Assembly (NCBI GenBank): GCA_013399305.1
Contig: VXAI01000376.1
Coordinates: 1-64,000 of the forward strand
DNA length: 64,000 bases
Source: Rostratula benghalensis
Taxonomy: Eukaryota; Chordata; Aves; Charadriiformes; Rostratulidae
Reading direction: 5' to 3'
Shown: positions 36,301 through 49,005 of the stretch, piece by piece
Numbering within the stretch: position 1 is the first letter of the stretch
How the letters are laid out: every line of letters starts with the position of its first letter
The notes under the pieces: generated by a model
The model's database searches: none
What the model was told of the DNA's origin: nothing
What the model saw: the letters and a program-made list of their open reading frames with translations, nothing else
Position numbers and translations under genes: made by a program

Positions 36301-38640
36301 TGAACTAAATATTCTCTCGCTCTTGCTTAAAGCAAGCTGGGATGTGGGTAGCTACCACTTGAATTAGGATAGGTTTTCAGTGCAACATATGAAGTGGGGC
36401 ATTTTGTCCACCCGCTGAGCTCTAGAGTCCCAGCTGTAATGCACTGGGTGGAGAACACACATAACCAAGGTACTGTGGAAGGCCACCCTGAGACACAACC
36501 AATTGCAGCCAGTTTGGCTTCTGCTCTTTGTCACCACTGCTGGGACTGCTGATGGAAAGCAGTGTGGGGAGCAGGCAGGAGGCAACCACAGGAAAGGATA
36601 ACTAGACAGAAATTCCAGTGTGGAAAGGAAGCACAAAACAACAACAATGAAGAGTACAGCAACGAAGTTTCTCCCCAGGGCAATACACTTTTAAAGTGGA
36701 CATCTATAATGCACATTGACCAGCACTCTCTCTGGTGTCTCTCTCCACTAAAGCAACAATAAAAGCCAAGCAAGAAATTTTTTTTCATATTCTTCCCTCT
36801 ACCAAAAAAAATGAGAGCTTGTAACAAACCAAAAGTATTCTTAGGGAAAGAGGCAGTTCCAATAACATAACTGCCATGTGTCATTCCCACTCCTCCCCTT
36901 CCATCCTTCGCTTTCTGATTTGGTATTGTTTTGAAATCAAAATGGATTAAGTCTCTTTTTTAATTAAAGGGGGAAAAAGATCCCCTTTAGCCAATTCCAG
37001 GGCTAATTAATTTGGGGCGATTCAGATGACAGCTGCAAAAATCCTCCACACTTTACATTTTCAGATATTTTCAGAAAACCTTTTCTCACTTTGTTTTATT
37101 TCCTACTTCTAAACAGAGATTAGTTTACTCAAAATCAATAGACAAAACAAATATGAAATGTTATCACTTTTCTTCAGCTGGACTAAGCAATCCCTTGCCC
37201 CATTTCAAGGTGACAGGAAGTCCCAAAATAGCCCAGAGAGGTAGCGAAGGGGGAGCGAAGATTGCTTCACCCTCTGAAGTGTTCATGCACACACCTAACA
37301 GTGTGTATAATAAACTGTTGGACAAACATATAATAAACATTCACATGGCATGCTCCAGGAGACACACATAAGCTGTGCTTTAACAGGTAAGGATGTTGAA
37401 GCATGCAAAACGCATTTTATTTCAACTATCTTTTTATGTTCCCTGCTGCAAGGAGCTCAGAGTAGAGCCATGGCATCCATCAGGGCTTACTATCTTAAAA
37501 TAAAGCAGCTCTGGTGTCAGTCCATTGGTCTCTTCTGCAGTGTCAATTTAGGGTGTAATGACACAGTCTGTGTCAGGTATCTGCTCCACAGCTCAGGAAA
37601 TTTAACCTGTCTCTCAACCCACCTGCATTTTCACTCCCCCCTGGACCATGAACATGTGCACCTTTACATCTGCTCACCTATACAAGCTGCCACCAAGCTG
37701 TTTACCCCCTCTCCTTCCTCACCTGATTTAGAAAACATTAGCACAGTTCTTCCTTATTTCTGTTTTGGGGCCGGGGGAGGAGATTTTGGAACTTTTTTTT
37801 TTATTTCATCTGGGGGTTGGTATTTGTTTGTTTCTTTCAATGTGTTTTGCACATTTCTCAATTGAGCACAGATAAGCATCATGACAAGCCACAGCAGAGC
37901 TGGAAAAGAATCGCCTGTTGCACAGGAACACTCTTGGGAGCCTGTGTTTTACTGTGACTGCTATTTTCAATAGGCACAATTAAATCTGGGGAAAGCATAA
38001 GGCTTCCCTGGCTTCATGAGAAATTTGGAAGTACTGAGTTTACCAACACAGGCTAATAGAAATCTGGGGTTTGATGAAATTAAATCCTTTCCTGAAACAA
38101 AAACAGGGAATGATACACCACAACCCTATTTAACCAGATAAAACCCATTTCAAGTCAGAAGCCAAGGAACAGGGAGACATTGCTGACAAGAGCAATGCCC
38201 AGCACTGCTGTTCTCAGCATGCAGCAACTTCACGCTTTCGGAGCCCAGAAACGCAAATGGCCTGGGATGTGGCCATGTCCCAGAGCTCCCATTAAGTCAG
38301 GCTGTTCCGAGGAACCTCTCAGCTACAAGACCTACCAGAGGTCTTCCATTTGCAAGCCTGCAGCCTGCCTTCCTCCCCCAGAGCTGCAAAATCTCACCAA
38401 AACTTCCACTTCCAGCAGAGTTGTCCAGAGCCTCTGTGACAGTATTTTCCACCTGATTATTCTGTGCTGTTGTTCCCATGGCTTTACATGTTCCAATGTT
38501 ATGGCAGGTTTCTCTTTGGAAGCAATCACCACTGGTGTGAGAATTAGCCCCTCTGCCCCCTTTTTATTTACCTCTTGTTTTGTGGCTTTTAGTTTGCATT
38601 AACACAAAAATAGGTCTTGGTAAATAATACTGATTTAAAT
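33319..38640. other. Intergenic DNA, no gene recognised
   Basis: No exon or RNA gene is supported. It holds a C11-A12 tract at 34384-34406 and a motif-rich stretch at 36955-37065. Open frames up to 171 codons (37350-37865, +) have no recognisable domain and end in Phe-rich low-complexity sequence. Confidence 0.55.
34384..34406. repeat. C11-A12 homopolymer pair
   Basis: Eleven C bases (34384-34394) are followed directly by twelve A bases (34395-34406), then a longer A/G-rich stretch to about 34440. Confidence 0.9.
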
Positions 38641-39270
38641 CATAGAATGATTTGGGTTGGAAGGGACCTTAATGATCATCGAGTTCCAATACCCCTGTCA
38701 CGGGCAGGGACACCTCCCACTAGACCAGCTTGCCCAAAGCCCCATCCAGCCTGGTCTTGACTACTTCCAGGGATGGCTCAACTGCAGCTTCCCTGTTCCA
38801 GTGTCTCACCACCACCACAGGAAAAAATTTCTTCCTAATTTCTAGTCTAAATGTCCCCTTTTTCAGTTTGAAACCATTACCCCCTCATCCTATCACCTCA
38901 CTCCCTGATGGAGTCCCTCCCAATCTCTCCTGTAGGCTCCCTTCAGATACTGGAAGGTTGCTATAAGGTCTCCTGGAACCTTTTCTTCTCTTTTACAACC
39001 CCAACTCTTTCAGCCTGTCCTCATAACAGAGGTGCTCCAACCCTCTGATCATGTTCATGGCCCTCCTCTGGACCTGCTCCAATACATCCATGCCCTTCCT
39101 TAGTTAGGGACCCCAGTGCTGGACTCAGTGCTGCAGGTGGGGTCTCACCAGAGCTGAGTAGAGGAACAGAATCACCTCCCTGGACCTGCTAGCCATGCTT
39201 CATTTTGATGTAACCCATGATACGGTTGGATTTCTGGGCTGCAAAAATATAAAACATTCATGTTGCCAGC
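38641..39270 (-). mobile_element. CR1 LINE 3' portion, reverse orientation (~630 bp)
   Basis: On the + strand it begins CATAGAATGATTTGGGTTGG, the antisense CR1 terminus, then GGACACCTCCCACTAGACCA, CAGGGATGGCTCAACTGCAG, GAAAAAATTTCTTCCTAATT, TTCAGCCTGTCCTCATAACA, GAGGTGCTCCAACCCTCTGA and GGACCCCAGTGCTGGACTCA, and fades near the TTTCTGGGCTGCAAAAATAT block. These blocks run through the CR1 3' UTR into the ORF2 C-terminal region. It is the longest well-preserved CR1 tail in the window. Confidence 0.93.
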
Positions 39271-39657
39271 ACTTCCTGCAGGGTCGCCCATGCTTGCCCC
39301 TGTTTCCTGCCACACACACTATACCTAACAGGGAGTCATCACCAGGATGAGACTTAGGGGGTCCAGCACACAGCTTGGCTGCCGTTGCTAGAAGCTGACA
39401 ACCCTCAGTTTAGCACTCGGCCAGCAGGAAAGCGTCAGTGTCCATTGACTTTCACGGGCTAATTCCTGGCCACCAGACAACAAGAGAATTAAAATTCAAC
39501 AGCTTTCCCTTTTTTACCACATGAACAGCCTTTCAACAGGATGTGAGAGACTGAGAAAGTCTCACTGCAGTCTGAGAGGCAGCAAGAGGAACTCAGAGAA
39601 AACAAAAAAAAGCCAGTAATGACCAAGGAGCACAGGAGCTGGAAAGGAACTGGTGTT

Positions 39658-40049
39658 TCACTGAGGGAACTGGAGCCTGGAGTAAAGCCGACAGAGAGGA
39701 GACGTTGTTGCTCTCTACAACTATCTGAAAGGAGGGTGTAGCAAAGTGGGAGTCGGTCTCCTCTCCCAGGTAACAATTGATAGAACAAGAGGAAATGGAC
39801 TCAAGTTATGCCAGGGGAGGTTTAGATATGATATTAGGAAAAATTTTTACACTGACAGGGTTATTATTGAGCATTGGAATGGGCTGCCCAGGAAAGTGGT
39901 GGAGTCCCTATCCCTGGAAGTATTTGAAAGACATGGAAATGCAGTGCTGAGGGACATGGTTTAGTGGTAACTTGGCAGCGCTGGGTTAACAATTTGACTC
40001 AATGATCTTAAAGGTCTCTTCCAAGAAAAATGATCCTATGGTTCTATCA
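39658..40049 (+). mobile_element. CR1 LINE 3' end fragment
   Basis: CR1 blocks in order: CTGAGGGAACTGG, GTTGCTCTCTACAACTATCT, GAAAGGAGGGTGTAGCAAAG, the TCGGTCTCCTCTCCCAGGTA block, GGGGAGGTTTAGATATGATA, TTGGAATGGGCTGCCCAGGA, and finally ATCTTAAAGGTCTCTTCCAA with ATGATCCTATGGTTCTATCA. It faces the - strand copy ending near 39270. The 72-codon frame at 39746-39964 lies inside it and is not a host gene. Confidence 0.93.
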
Positions 40050-42267
40050 CTCTGGGTCTAATCTTGCCAGGCCATGCCACACCCAGAGGGGTGAGGCTCC
40101 ATGAGCAAAGGGAGGCTGAAGCTCGGTTTAACAAACTGAGATAGAGAACACTGATCCCCACTTCAGCCCAGGTCTAAGAAAGCACGCTGCTTTGCTGAGA
40201 CCATGGCTGTCTGGAGCACTGCTATGAGGAAGTGAGCCCTCATCTCAAAATGTCTGCTAATAGGGAGGAGCATCAAAATGCCACAGAGACAGCAGGGAGC
40301 AATATTATCAGGGAGAAGGATAGTTCAAATCCTCCTCTGCCATCAACAGATCCAAAGCACACCAGGATTTTTGTAGAAACACAGCAGTTGGAGAAGGGCA
40401 GGAGAGCCCATCAGGCAAAAGGGAAACACTGCTGGCTTGGGCAGAGGGGTGCAAGTGTACCTGGCCCCATGTGATAGGGCACACTGCTTGGAGAGGATGA
40501 AGGGCTTCCATCTTCTGGCTCCTTCTCCTCCCTTCCCTGCCTGCAAAATGCCTGACTAAACATTGTATACTGAATAGTTTAAGACACTGTTGCTGTGATA
40601 CAAATCTAACTTCTTTGAGAGGCAACATCTGACAAAAAACAAGCATGCAGGGATACTTAGAGCTCCTGGAGAAGGAATTTAAATTGGTCAGGAAGAGCCT
40701 TTAAAAAATAAAAAAAATTTCAAAGTCCATTTTGAAAAGCAGCCCCATGGAGAACTATTTTTTTCCTCATGTGATCCTCTCTGCTGGCCTAAAATACACT
40801 CAAATATATTTTCTATTGTTGATCAACAAAACCCATTTGCTTATGATCTGGGCTTTTTGTAACTACCTACAAACAATGAAAGGATACCAAAAAAAAAAAT
40901 GGTATATACCACCTTTTTTTTTACTATGTCCACTTCATAAAGTTGATATGTTGGAAAACAAACAAACAAACAAACAAACAAAAACAACCAAAAAACCAAC
41001 AACAACAAAAAACCCAAAATGCCATAATAGTCTTTTATGAATTAGATGGTCCAAGGTGAATGAACAAAATAAACTGCAAAGATTGCTGCTGGATTTATGA
41101 TCCAAAATCCTTGGAGTAGTTGCCAGGTCTGAAAGATTAATTCTTCTCTGATGTTAGGACAGGTTTATTTACTTCTGTGTGACCCACAGTCAAAGGGCAA
41201 TGGAAAGCTTACAAGGGACAGGGTCTGAACAGGACAGGTTGAAGATAGGAAGCTGATACGGACAAAAGGAAGGTAAGAGGGAAGATAGTCTTCCGTTTTT
41301 TCTTGTGGGTATATTCTGAAAATCAAGACGTCTAGAGGTTTACTGCCCATCAGAAACGACATGAGCAGCTCCAACAAATTTCAGTTCTGCTTTCTTGCAA
41401 TTTCCCACCACTCTCCCTGCTGGAGAAATAATCATAGGAGACCAGCTCCTCAGGAACAGAGAAGGCTGGTTGCACTTTTCCTCGTCAGAAGTTAAGAAAA
41501 TACATTAGACAATTTCTTTAAATCATAAGCTCTCCTTGGGTAATGACTGTCCCATCCTAAGCATGCACAGCACTTATCATTTAGCTGCTAATTGCTAGTT
41601 TTGATTTGGGTTCAATAGAGACGGTTGGGGGGGGGAAAGGGGTTATGGAGAAGACAGTTAAATTAGTTACGTCAGACTGTAAGAAGAGGCTGTAGCTATC
41701 TCTGAACGGGTAATCTTGCCTCCGTGAGCGCTCCCCCATCTCTCTTCTCCCTTTAAGTTTTATTTTGTGGAGTTACAAGACTTTTTCTCCTGCTGAGTGA
41801 TGGGTTAACAAATGCAGGAGGCATATATTAACAGTATTCTTCGGGGACCACCTACAACACTGGGATGAACAATGGGCCTCAAACCATTACTAATTTATGG
41901 CCAAGAAATATGGTGTATGAATATTTTTTTAAATGTAAAACCATTAGTCACACTTAATAGTTTATTTGAAGTAAAACCGTATTATTATCCCCTCATTATT
42001 TTACCTCATATATTTCAGACCACTTATCTCAGGGGTTGCCATAGCTACCTGCTGAGTGCCTTTGACTGGAGTGTTTGCAGTAATCAAAGTTAAAGACTTC
42101 TTACAAAAAGAAGTATGCTCTGACTAAAGAGGAACCTGGGCAAAATTGCCCATAACTGTATTCTTTCACTCAGTGCTGCAGCTGTTGGGTGAGCAGTAGC
42201 TTGGTTGCCTCATTAGTCTCTCAGGAAGTATCCTTAAGGTACCATCCTTAGGCACTGCCATAAAAAT
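40050..42267. other. Intergenic DNA, no gene recognised
   Basis: No exon is supported. It includes an A/C microsatellite at 40955-41018 and a G9 run at 41627-41635. The AT-rich part at 41500-41620 contains homeobox-type sites. Confidence 0.55.
40955..41018. repeat. (AAAC)n microsatellite grading into A/C-rich sequence
   Basis: About six AAAC units are followed by AACAACCA and AACAACAAC variants up to about 41018. Confidence 0.9.
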
Positions 42268-42396
42268 CACATGAAAATGAAAGTTTGGACGGGTCTCTGG
42301 AGGTTTCTGGTCCAACCTCCAGCTCAAAGTGTGTTCATCCAGGATCATGGCTTTGTCCAGACAAGTGTTGGAGATCTCCAAGGACAGAGAAGATGT
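42268..42396 (-). mobile_element. CR1 LINE 3' end, reverse orientation
   Basis: Read on +, TTTGGACGGGTCTCTGGAGG, TGGTCCAACCTCCAGCTCAA, GGCTTTGTCCAGACAAGTGT and TTGGAGATCTCCAAGGACAG are the antisense of a CR1 3' region. It adjoins a + strand CR1 piece containing the same consensus region, giving an inverted pair. Confidence 0.78.
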
Positions 42397-42697
42397 ATAG
42401 AAGATGGAGCCGGGCTCTTCTCAGTGGTGCCCAGTGATAGGACAAAAGGGAACATGCATTAACTGAAACACAGGAGGTTATGACTGAACACCAGGAAACA
42501 CTTTTTCACTGTGAGGGTGACTGAGCCCAGGCACAAGTTGCCCGGAGAGGTTTTGGAGTCTCCAGCCATCCATGGGGATATTCCAAAGGCACCTGGACAT
42601 GGTCCCATGCAACCAGCTCTAGGTGACCTTACTTGAGCAAGGGGGTGGGACCAGGTAGTTCCAGACGTCCCTTCCAACCTCAAGCATTCTAAATTCT
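42397..42697 (+). mobile_element. CR1 LINE 3' end fragment
   Basis: GGAGCCGGGCTCTTCTCAGT, GGTGCCCAGTGATAGGACAA, CTGAAACACAGGAGGTTATG, GAAACACTTTTTCACTGTGA and CGTCCCTTCCAACCTCAAGC are CR1 3' blocks in the right order, ending near CATTCTAAATTCT. It lies immediately after the reverse CR1 at 42268. Confidence 0.92.
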
Positions 42698-45600
42698 CAC
42701 GGGCTTCTAGGAGCCCAACCAGCCTATGTGAGGCTCTGCTCTGCTTTCTGAGCTGACAGAAAAAACTTAGAGATCTGATTTCCAGGAATGCCTGCAGAGC
42801 AGCCTACACCCTCCAAACCACATTCAGCCTCTTCCTGCACCACCCACTACATATCCAAGGACACAGTACAGAACAGTTCCCAGCAAGACCCTCTCCAAGC
42901 ATCATGTTCCTGTCCCCTAGTGCTAGAGCTGAGTTTCTGGAAACCTACTACTCTTCAATCAATCCCATCCCATAGCAGCGTTTCAGGACACCACTTATGC
43001 AAAGAAGTCGGAGCTAGCAGGTACTGCTGGAATGATCCAAATTAACTGCAAGCAATTAGACTATTAAATTGAAGGTCAGTAGAAGCACAGACTAAACAGA
43101 CATCCTGACAGAGCATTTAAATATAGAAGGGCCGGATACTGCCATTAGAATAATTTGCACAAACAGCTCTGCTGGATTAGGGACTGACTTCTCTAAACCC
43201 TACAGGAACAAATCAACAACGCAGCAGGATTCACACTGGTCGTACACAGAAGACAGACTCCTTCCCTGCCCTGGCAAACTGCACGTCTAGGATTTACTGG
43301 ATTTGAATGCCATCAGCTTCTCACTCCTTTACACCCTTAGTTCCTGCACCGCTGGAACATCATTTCCTTAGGCAGAGTCATCTAAGAAACGTGCTAAAGT
43401 AAAAGGGAATTGTCCCTTCACAGTTAACCATCCCTATTCTATCACATGAAAGCACAGAGTGGCCTTTCAAAAAAAGGGAAGATAGGGCTGTGAGATACAA
43501 GTGTTAAAGAGATGTTTTATCTCAAGTTTTACAGCAGACACCACTCCCCTGTTTGACCAGAGCATTTTTTCTCTTTTGGCATCATGAGTGGGTGTCCCTG
43601 GAATAACATTTAGAGACACATGCAGAATGAAAACTCTGTAAAATGACAGTCATTCTCTTCTGGAACTGCCTAATTTGGGATTGCTGACCCCTGGATCCAA
43701 GCATCCACGTAGCAAAAGAAAACACCATCCTCTACAAATTCTCTTCATCCTGCCCTGCAAAGACCTGATTAAACACTCTCCTACACCCAATTATTGTGAC
43801 AAAGGGCAGGTAAAGGACACCCCAGCTCCTGATTTTGCTCAGCTATCCTGCTTGGAGCTGTGATATACTCCACACCATAGTTCCCAAGGAGAGGCAGACT
43901 TGCCAAAGAGGAAATCATGTCAACACTTTCACACTTTTATAATTTTCTTTTGCAAAAAGGTTGCTTTACACTTTTCACCATCATAGGTTATCAACAGAAG
44001 CATTAGCCAGGAACCAGGATGCTGTTGTGCTGAACACCACATGCATTGGATAAATACAACTGATATCCTCAGGATATCACTTCCACCAAAGTCACTGCAT
44101 CCATTCACCCAGCAAGATGTGAGCCTGGATTCTGCCCTTTCCCACCCAAACCAACTTGGATTTGTCAGAACACACATCCTCTCAAAACACCTCTGAAATC
44201 CTCCTGCAGCAGCTGCTGAGCTGCTGTTATCACCATCTAAACCCTACCACCCCCACCTCAAGCTGAAATCTCTCTGCACATCCTCACTAGCATCAAGTGA
44301 TTCAGGAACACCTCCTTATCTGGAAAATTATCATTGGAAGAAATTATCATTGCAAGAAATAAAATCTTCACTGCAGGCTGTCTCCTTTCCCTGGTAGGAG
44401 GATTTGGAGCAGTCAATGACACAGGGTTTAGACTGGGTATATAGGTGAGGCCATGCCTGCTAGCTGTGCCCATAGCACTGTCTGGGCAGCTGGTGCTCTG
44501 ACACAGGGAACAGAAGACAATCTGTGTTTCTCCTCAGGAGCTGCAAGATGTGTCTTGAATGCAGACCAAGCAAGAGCCTTGGCTGGCCCCTCCAGAGGGA
44601 TCCTGTCTGTCAGTGATCAGGACATCCAGTCCCAGTTATTGTTGTGTGTCAAGAAACTGTTAATCTCAGGGGCTGAAGAGTTCAGGCATATCTCCTGCTC
44701 ACCAGTGTGACCCATTCAAGGTATATTCTCCTTGTTGCTAGAGTCCTGCTTGTTTGTACATGCTAGGCAACCTATTGGTTTTAGCACATCTGAGTGTACC
44801 ACGGAGCCCACCGTCTGGGAGGAGTGTCAGAACCCTTTTGTATGCCCACCAGGCAGCACAGCACACGGAAGCCTGCACGGGGAGCATCCCTGCATGAGGG
44901 AATCCTCAGGGAGTCCTGGCCACTACAGAGGAGAAAGTAGGCTCCAGAAACATACCTTTACACAGAGCAGGAGACATTAAAAGTTTCCTTAATTTTGCCA
45001 TGCAAACCATGACCAAGCAACCAGCTGGCAATGGGGGCAAACAGGAGACTGTGACTCCCTTTGGGGGGAGCAGTCCCAGCTTGAAATATTCAACAGGTCC
45101 TTTGGCAGACTATACAGTGCTGCCTCTCTGCTTCATTCTGGAAGGAGCCATTGGTTGTGTACCTTCATTCAACTTTTTGGAAATTATGAAAAAAAAAACA
45201 AAAACCAAAACCAAAAACACTGTACCAAAATCAACACCTCTGCAGATTGTGTAGTTATCATGCCTGACACATTAATAAGGCAGAAAAACATTTTCTGCTC
45301 TAAAAATCTGGAGCGCATTTGTCTCCCACCCACATAACTTAACCAACATATCAGAAACAAACTAGCTCCTAAAAGTCATCCCCTCTTCGTAGAGTTTAGC
45401 AGCCCCAGACACCTCTCCAGAACTGCAATCCCCAGACATCCAGGTCTCTAAACTGCCTGAAATTCCATTTTCCTCAGGCTTCTTAGATTACTTGCTTTAA
45501 AATTAATCTGAAGAGCGCTACAGTGAATTACTCCTTGAAATGAACTTTTTTGGAAGGCTAAAAGTCAGCCTTTCCCAGTGCTCACTTCAACACTGACTTT

Positions 45601-48600
45601 AGAAAGAGTTATCACCTCCTCATACCAATGGAAAAAGCTAATAATCCTCATTAGGCTAACCCCTGTCATGTTGCCAAAAAGTCTGTATGAAGGATTGTCC
45701 CAGGGAGGAAATCCTGGTATGTTGTCTAAGTTTTGTAGAGATCTATGTCCAAGGTCCAGTTTGGTCCTAACAGCTGGACATGGGCCATCAACACTCGCTG
45801 CCACACAAGTGCAAACCAAGCATGGAGCCCAAGGCGGGAGCTCCAGTGCCCTCCCATGCCCCTTCGTCTGGGTGACCAAGGCACAAGCAGCCAAAGGCCC
45901 AACCCTGCACACATCCAGATTACTAAAAGGGCCCACTAACCTGGTCCTTTATTCCACAGCCTGTTTTCAAGAAGCTTGTGCACCCCTTGCACAGAGAAGA
46001 GGGCTCATTTGTGAGTCTTTCTGCTCCCAACTTGCCCCGAGGTCCCAGGCCAGACACACATTTGTCCTCTGCCGAGTCATATCTAGACTTCCAAACCAGC
46101 TATGCTTCACCTGTGACACACAAAGCTCAACATCTTGCTGGAAAGCTCAACCCGTTTGGCTCCCTCATGACCTTTGGGGCAAAGGAATTTACATTTCTAC
46201 CCTCTGACAGAGACCACTGAACACGTGACTAACAGAAACCCCTGCCAAACCCCCTGACGTGCACTGTGATGCTGTTGAAACCATCCTGCTCTGTAATGTG
46301 TTTAGCAAAGAAAACCAGGGTGTAAACTGCAACAGGGCATTTCAACAATGAAAGAAAGGCATGGAAGTCACAGCCAGCTGCCCCTGTCTGGGATCCCTGA
46401 ACCTCACAGACTCATCTCTGCTTCTCTGTGCCCAATCGTGCCCTGCTGCACAACTCAAACAGCCAGCAAACCTCTGGAACAGCACTGCCTGCTCTTTGCA
46501 AACATCATCAAAACACACACAGCCACTAAGGCTTCAAACAGTGCCTGAAAATCCAGCCCAGGACCTAGCATTGCCAGTGATGTCTCCTCATGTCTTTGCG
46601 AAAGCAAGGCACTGTCCCAAGCACAAGACCAGCCTAGAACGGTTTATCTTCTCATCATGCTCCAAAGCGTATTTCTTTGCTCACTCACTGCCTCACTGCG
46701 GAGAGCACAGCCCACTTGCCTCACATAATGGGATTCTGTGGGAAGGCTGACAGGTTGCAGGAAATGGACTTTCAGCACATGCTCAGAGATGCAATTTGTC
46801 CTGTCATAACAAGAAGCTGTACTACCACATCTCTCAGCCCCACCACTGAGATGCTGCTGTGCACCATGCAAAATCCAATCAGCCATGGCAGAAAAAGAAC
46901 TGCTACAAGTACTGAAATGGCTTCATCCTTAGAAGGGGGATGAGTAAAGAAGACTGTAGAACTCATTTGCCAGTAGAAAGGTTCCTAATTAGTATGGAGT
47001 ACCAACATAGGGAAGGGATTTTGGCCTGCATTTTCTAACCAGGACTGCGTGACAATCCCAACACCTCATCTAGTTACTGGCCAAAACCCATGTCATGCAG
47101 GAGTTTTGCACGGCATAAGCGGCTCAGTACTTCTGGTCTGCACATTTCATGGCTGTGGGGCATAAGGATATTACCCGAGAGGTGGAGAATATCCCATTGT
47201 TATCCCATGCATTTACCTCCTAGGCTACTGGAACCGCTGCTGAGAGAACAGGAAAGCAACATCACAAGGGCAGGGTAGGAAGAGTGTATTTCCACAGCTC
47301 CCACCAACTTCTGGGCCATGCACTGTCCACTTGGGGTAGACTTACCCAAATGACTAGAAACGAGTAATTTATTCATCTTCTCCACCATGGAGGAATGCAC
47401 TTCAAGCTTCCAGTTCTGCTGATGCAAGCTAAACACTGAACTGCTGCAGGGGATTTCTGTCTATACAGGCTTGGGGATGCATGCAAGAGGTCCAAATTTT
47501 GTCAATTTTGTCCCAGGCCTAGGTCTCACCAGCAGAAATGAGCACCTTCTAAATCACTCTCCCTGTTGGGATCTTTCTGTGTTCAAAAGGAAAAGCAGGG
47601 ACACTGAAAGAAAAGACATCAGGGAAGTTCTCCTTCCAGTATGATACCCATGTTTGGATCAAAGAGGCAGTCAGGAAGACTCCAGGAGCCTGGAGCCAAT
47701 TTTCAGCCTCCACATCCTACAGAAATTCTTCATGATCACAGGGCAGGCACAGAGGACAATCTCAGGCCATTGAAGTGGCTACAGAATTGATTGCTATCAC
47801 CAAGAGTGCAAAGCTGGGTAAAAGCATGACCAAGTTTAATAAAGAAAAAACCAAACCTGCTACAGCTTAAGTTTTGATGCTCTTGCTTTCTCTCAAGCTG
47901 TGTTCCCCTTACAGCCCAAGCAAGTGAGACTTGGAGATCACATTTTGTTAGGGCAGAAATGCTAGGAGGTCTGTTCTGATCAAGTCTGAGACCCACAAGA
48001 CCTGTGGAGTGTGTTTGCTCCTATTGATGAGGAGGTGAACTCACTTACTGGTTCTTGGAGACTAGCCCTTGCTAACAGAGGGATCTTTAAAAGAAGCAAA
48101 CAAGGCTAAACCCTTTTGGCTTCCCCCAAGAGAGCTTTGGATAGAAGTCTCCGAGAAAAGTCTCAATCCTTACAACATGTAAGGGAAACAACTACAGCAA
48201 AACCCAGTCTGAGTTTTGACCTGCCTATAAGGGAAAAGAGATTATGCTCAGGCCTTAAAGTGGTAGAGATGACCAGAGCAATCAGTCCTGTAAGAGAAAA
48301 GAGAACAATGCAGAATGAATACTGGAGAAGATTGTAGTATGTCATATCTCAAAGCCCCTGTTCTTTCCAGAATCTTTTCTAACACCAAATCTTCCTCTTC
48401 TGCACCAGACCCAGAAAGATGTCTAAACTGACAAATTCAGCACTGACTGCCCATTCTCCAGTACCCCTATGCTGCCCTGCACCACTTTTCAAAAGGCATT
48501 TTCTACTGTACAACCGAGGTACAAAAAAGGGAGCTCTCCAAACATTGCAACCAGAAGCTTTCTTGGTAAAACAAGAAAGAAACAACAGATAGCTCATGCA

Positions 48601-48683
48601 AATCTGCCAGGCTATGATAAAAAAACTGGATTAGGTTTTAAGCCTTTTAACCACAGAAGTTTTTCCAGCATACTCTGTATCAT
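42698..48683. other. Intergenic DNA, no gene recognised
   Basis: Six kilobases with no supported exon. Open frames of 209 codons (45578-46207, +) and 123 codons (45565-45936, -) overlap and have no recognisable domain. A 16-bp tandem duplication lies at 44325 and an A/C-rich tract at 45187-45220. Confidence 0.55.
44325..44356. repeat. 16-bp tandem duplication
   Basis: AAATTATCATTGGAAG (44325-44340) is followed by AAATTATCATTGCAAG (44341-44356), one mismatch. Confidence 0.85.
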
Positions 48684-49005
48684 GAAGGGGGCCTACAAAA
48701 AAATTGGAGGTGGGTTTTTTAACAAGGGTGTATAGCGATAGGACAAGGGGTAATGGCTGCAAACTGAAAGAGGGTAGATTTAGATTAGGTATCAGAAGAA
48801 ATTCTTTGCTGTGAGGCTGGTGAGACAGTGGAAGAGATTGCCCAGAGAAGCTGTGGATGCCCCATCCCTGGAGATGTTCAAGGCCAAATTGGACAGGCTT
48901 TGAGCAACCTGGTATACTGGGAGGTATCGCTGCCCATGGCAGGGAGGTTGGAACTCGATGATCTTTAAGGTCCCTTTCAACCAAAACCATTCTATGATTC
49001 TATGA
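48684..49005 (+). mobile_element. CR1 LINE 3' end with intact terminal repeats
   Basis: CR1 blocks in order: GAAGGGGGCCTAC, GCGATAGGACAAGGGGTAAT, GGGTAGATTTAGATTAGGTA, GAAATTCTTTGCTGTGAGGC, GCCCCATCCCTGGAGATGTT, GGAACTCGATGATCTTTAAG, ending CATTCTATGATTCTATGA. This copy has the cleanest avian CR1 terminus in the window, so it is probably among the younger ones. Confidence 0.96.

Noticed and set aside
37350..37865. 171-codon + frame
   Set aside because: No recognisable domain, begins in unique intergenic DNA and ends in Phe/Gly-rich low-complexity sequence.
39746..39964. 72-codon + frame with a [20 protein letters not shown] peptide
   Set aside because: It is the translation of the CR1 3' region, a pattern seen wherever this repeat inserts, not a host gene.
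40310..40340. B-box-like GTTCAAATCC suggesting a tRNA or tRNA-derived SINE
   Set aside because: No A-box, acceptor stem or anticodon arm can be formed around it.
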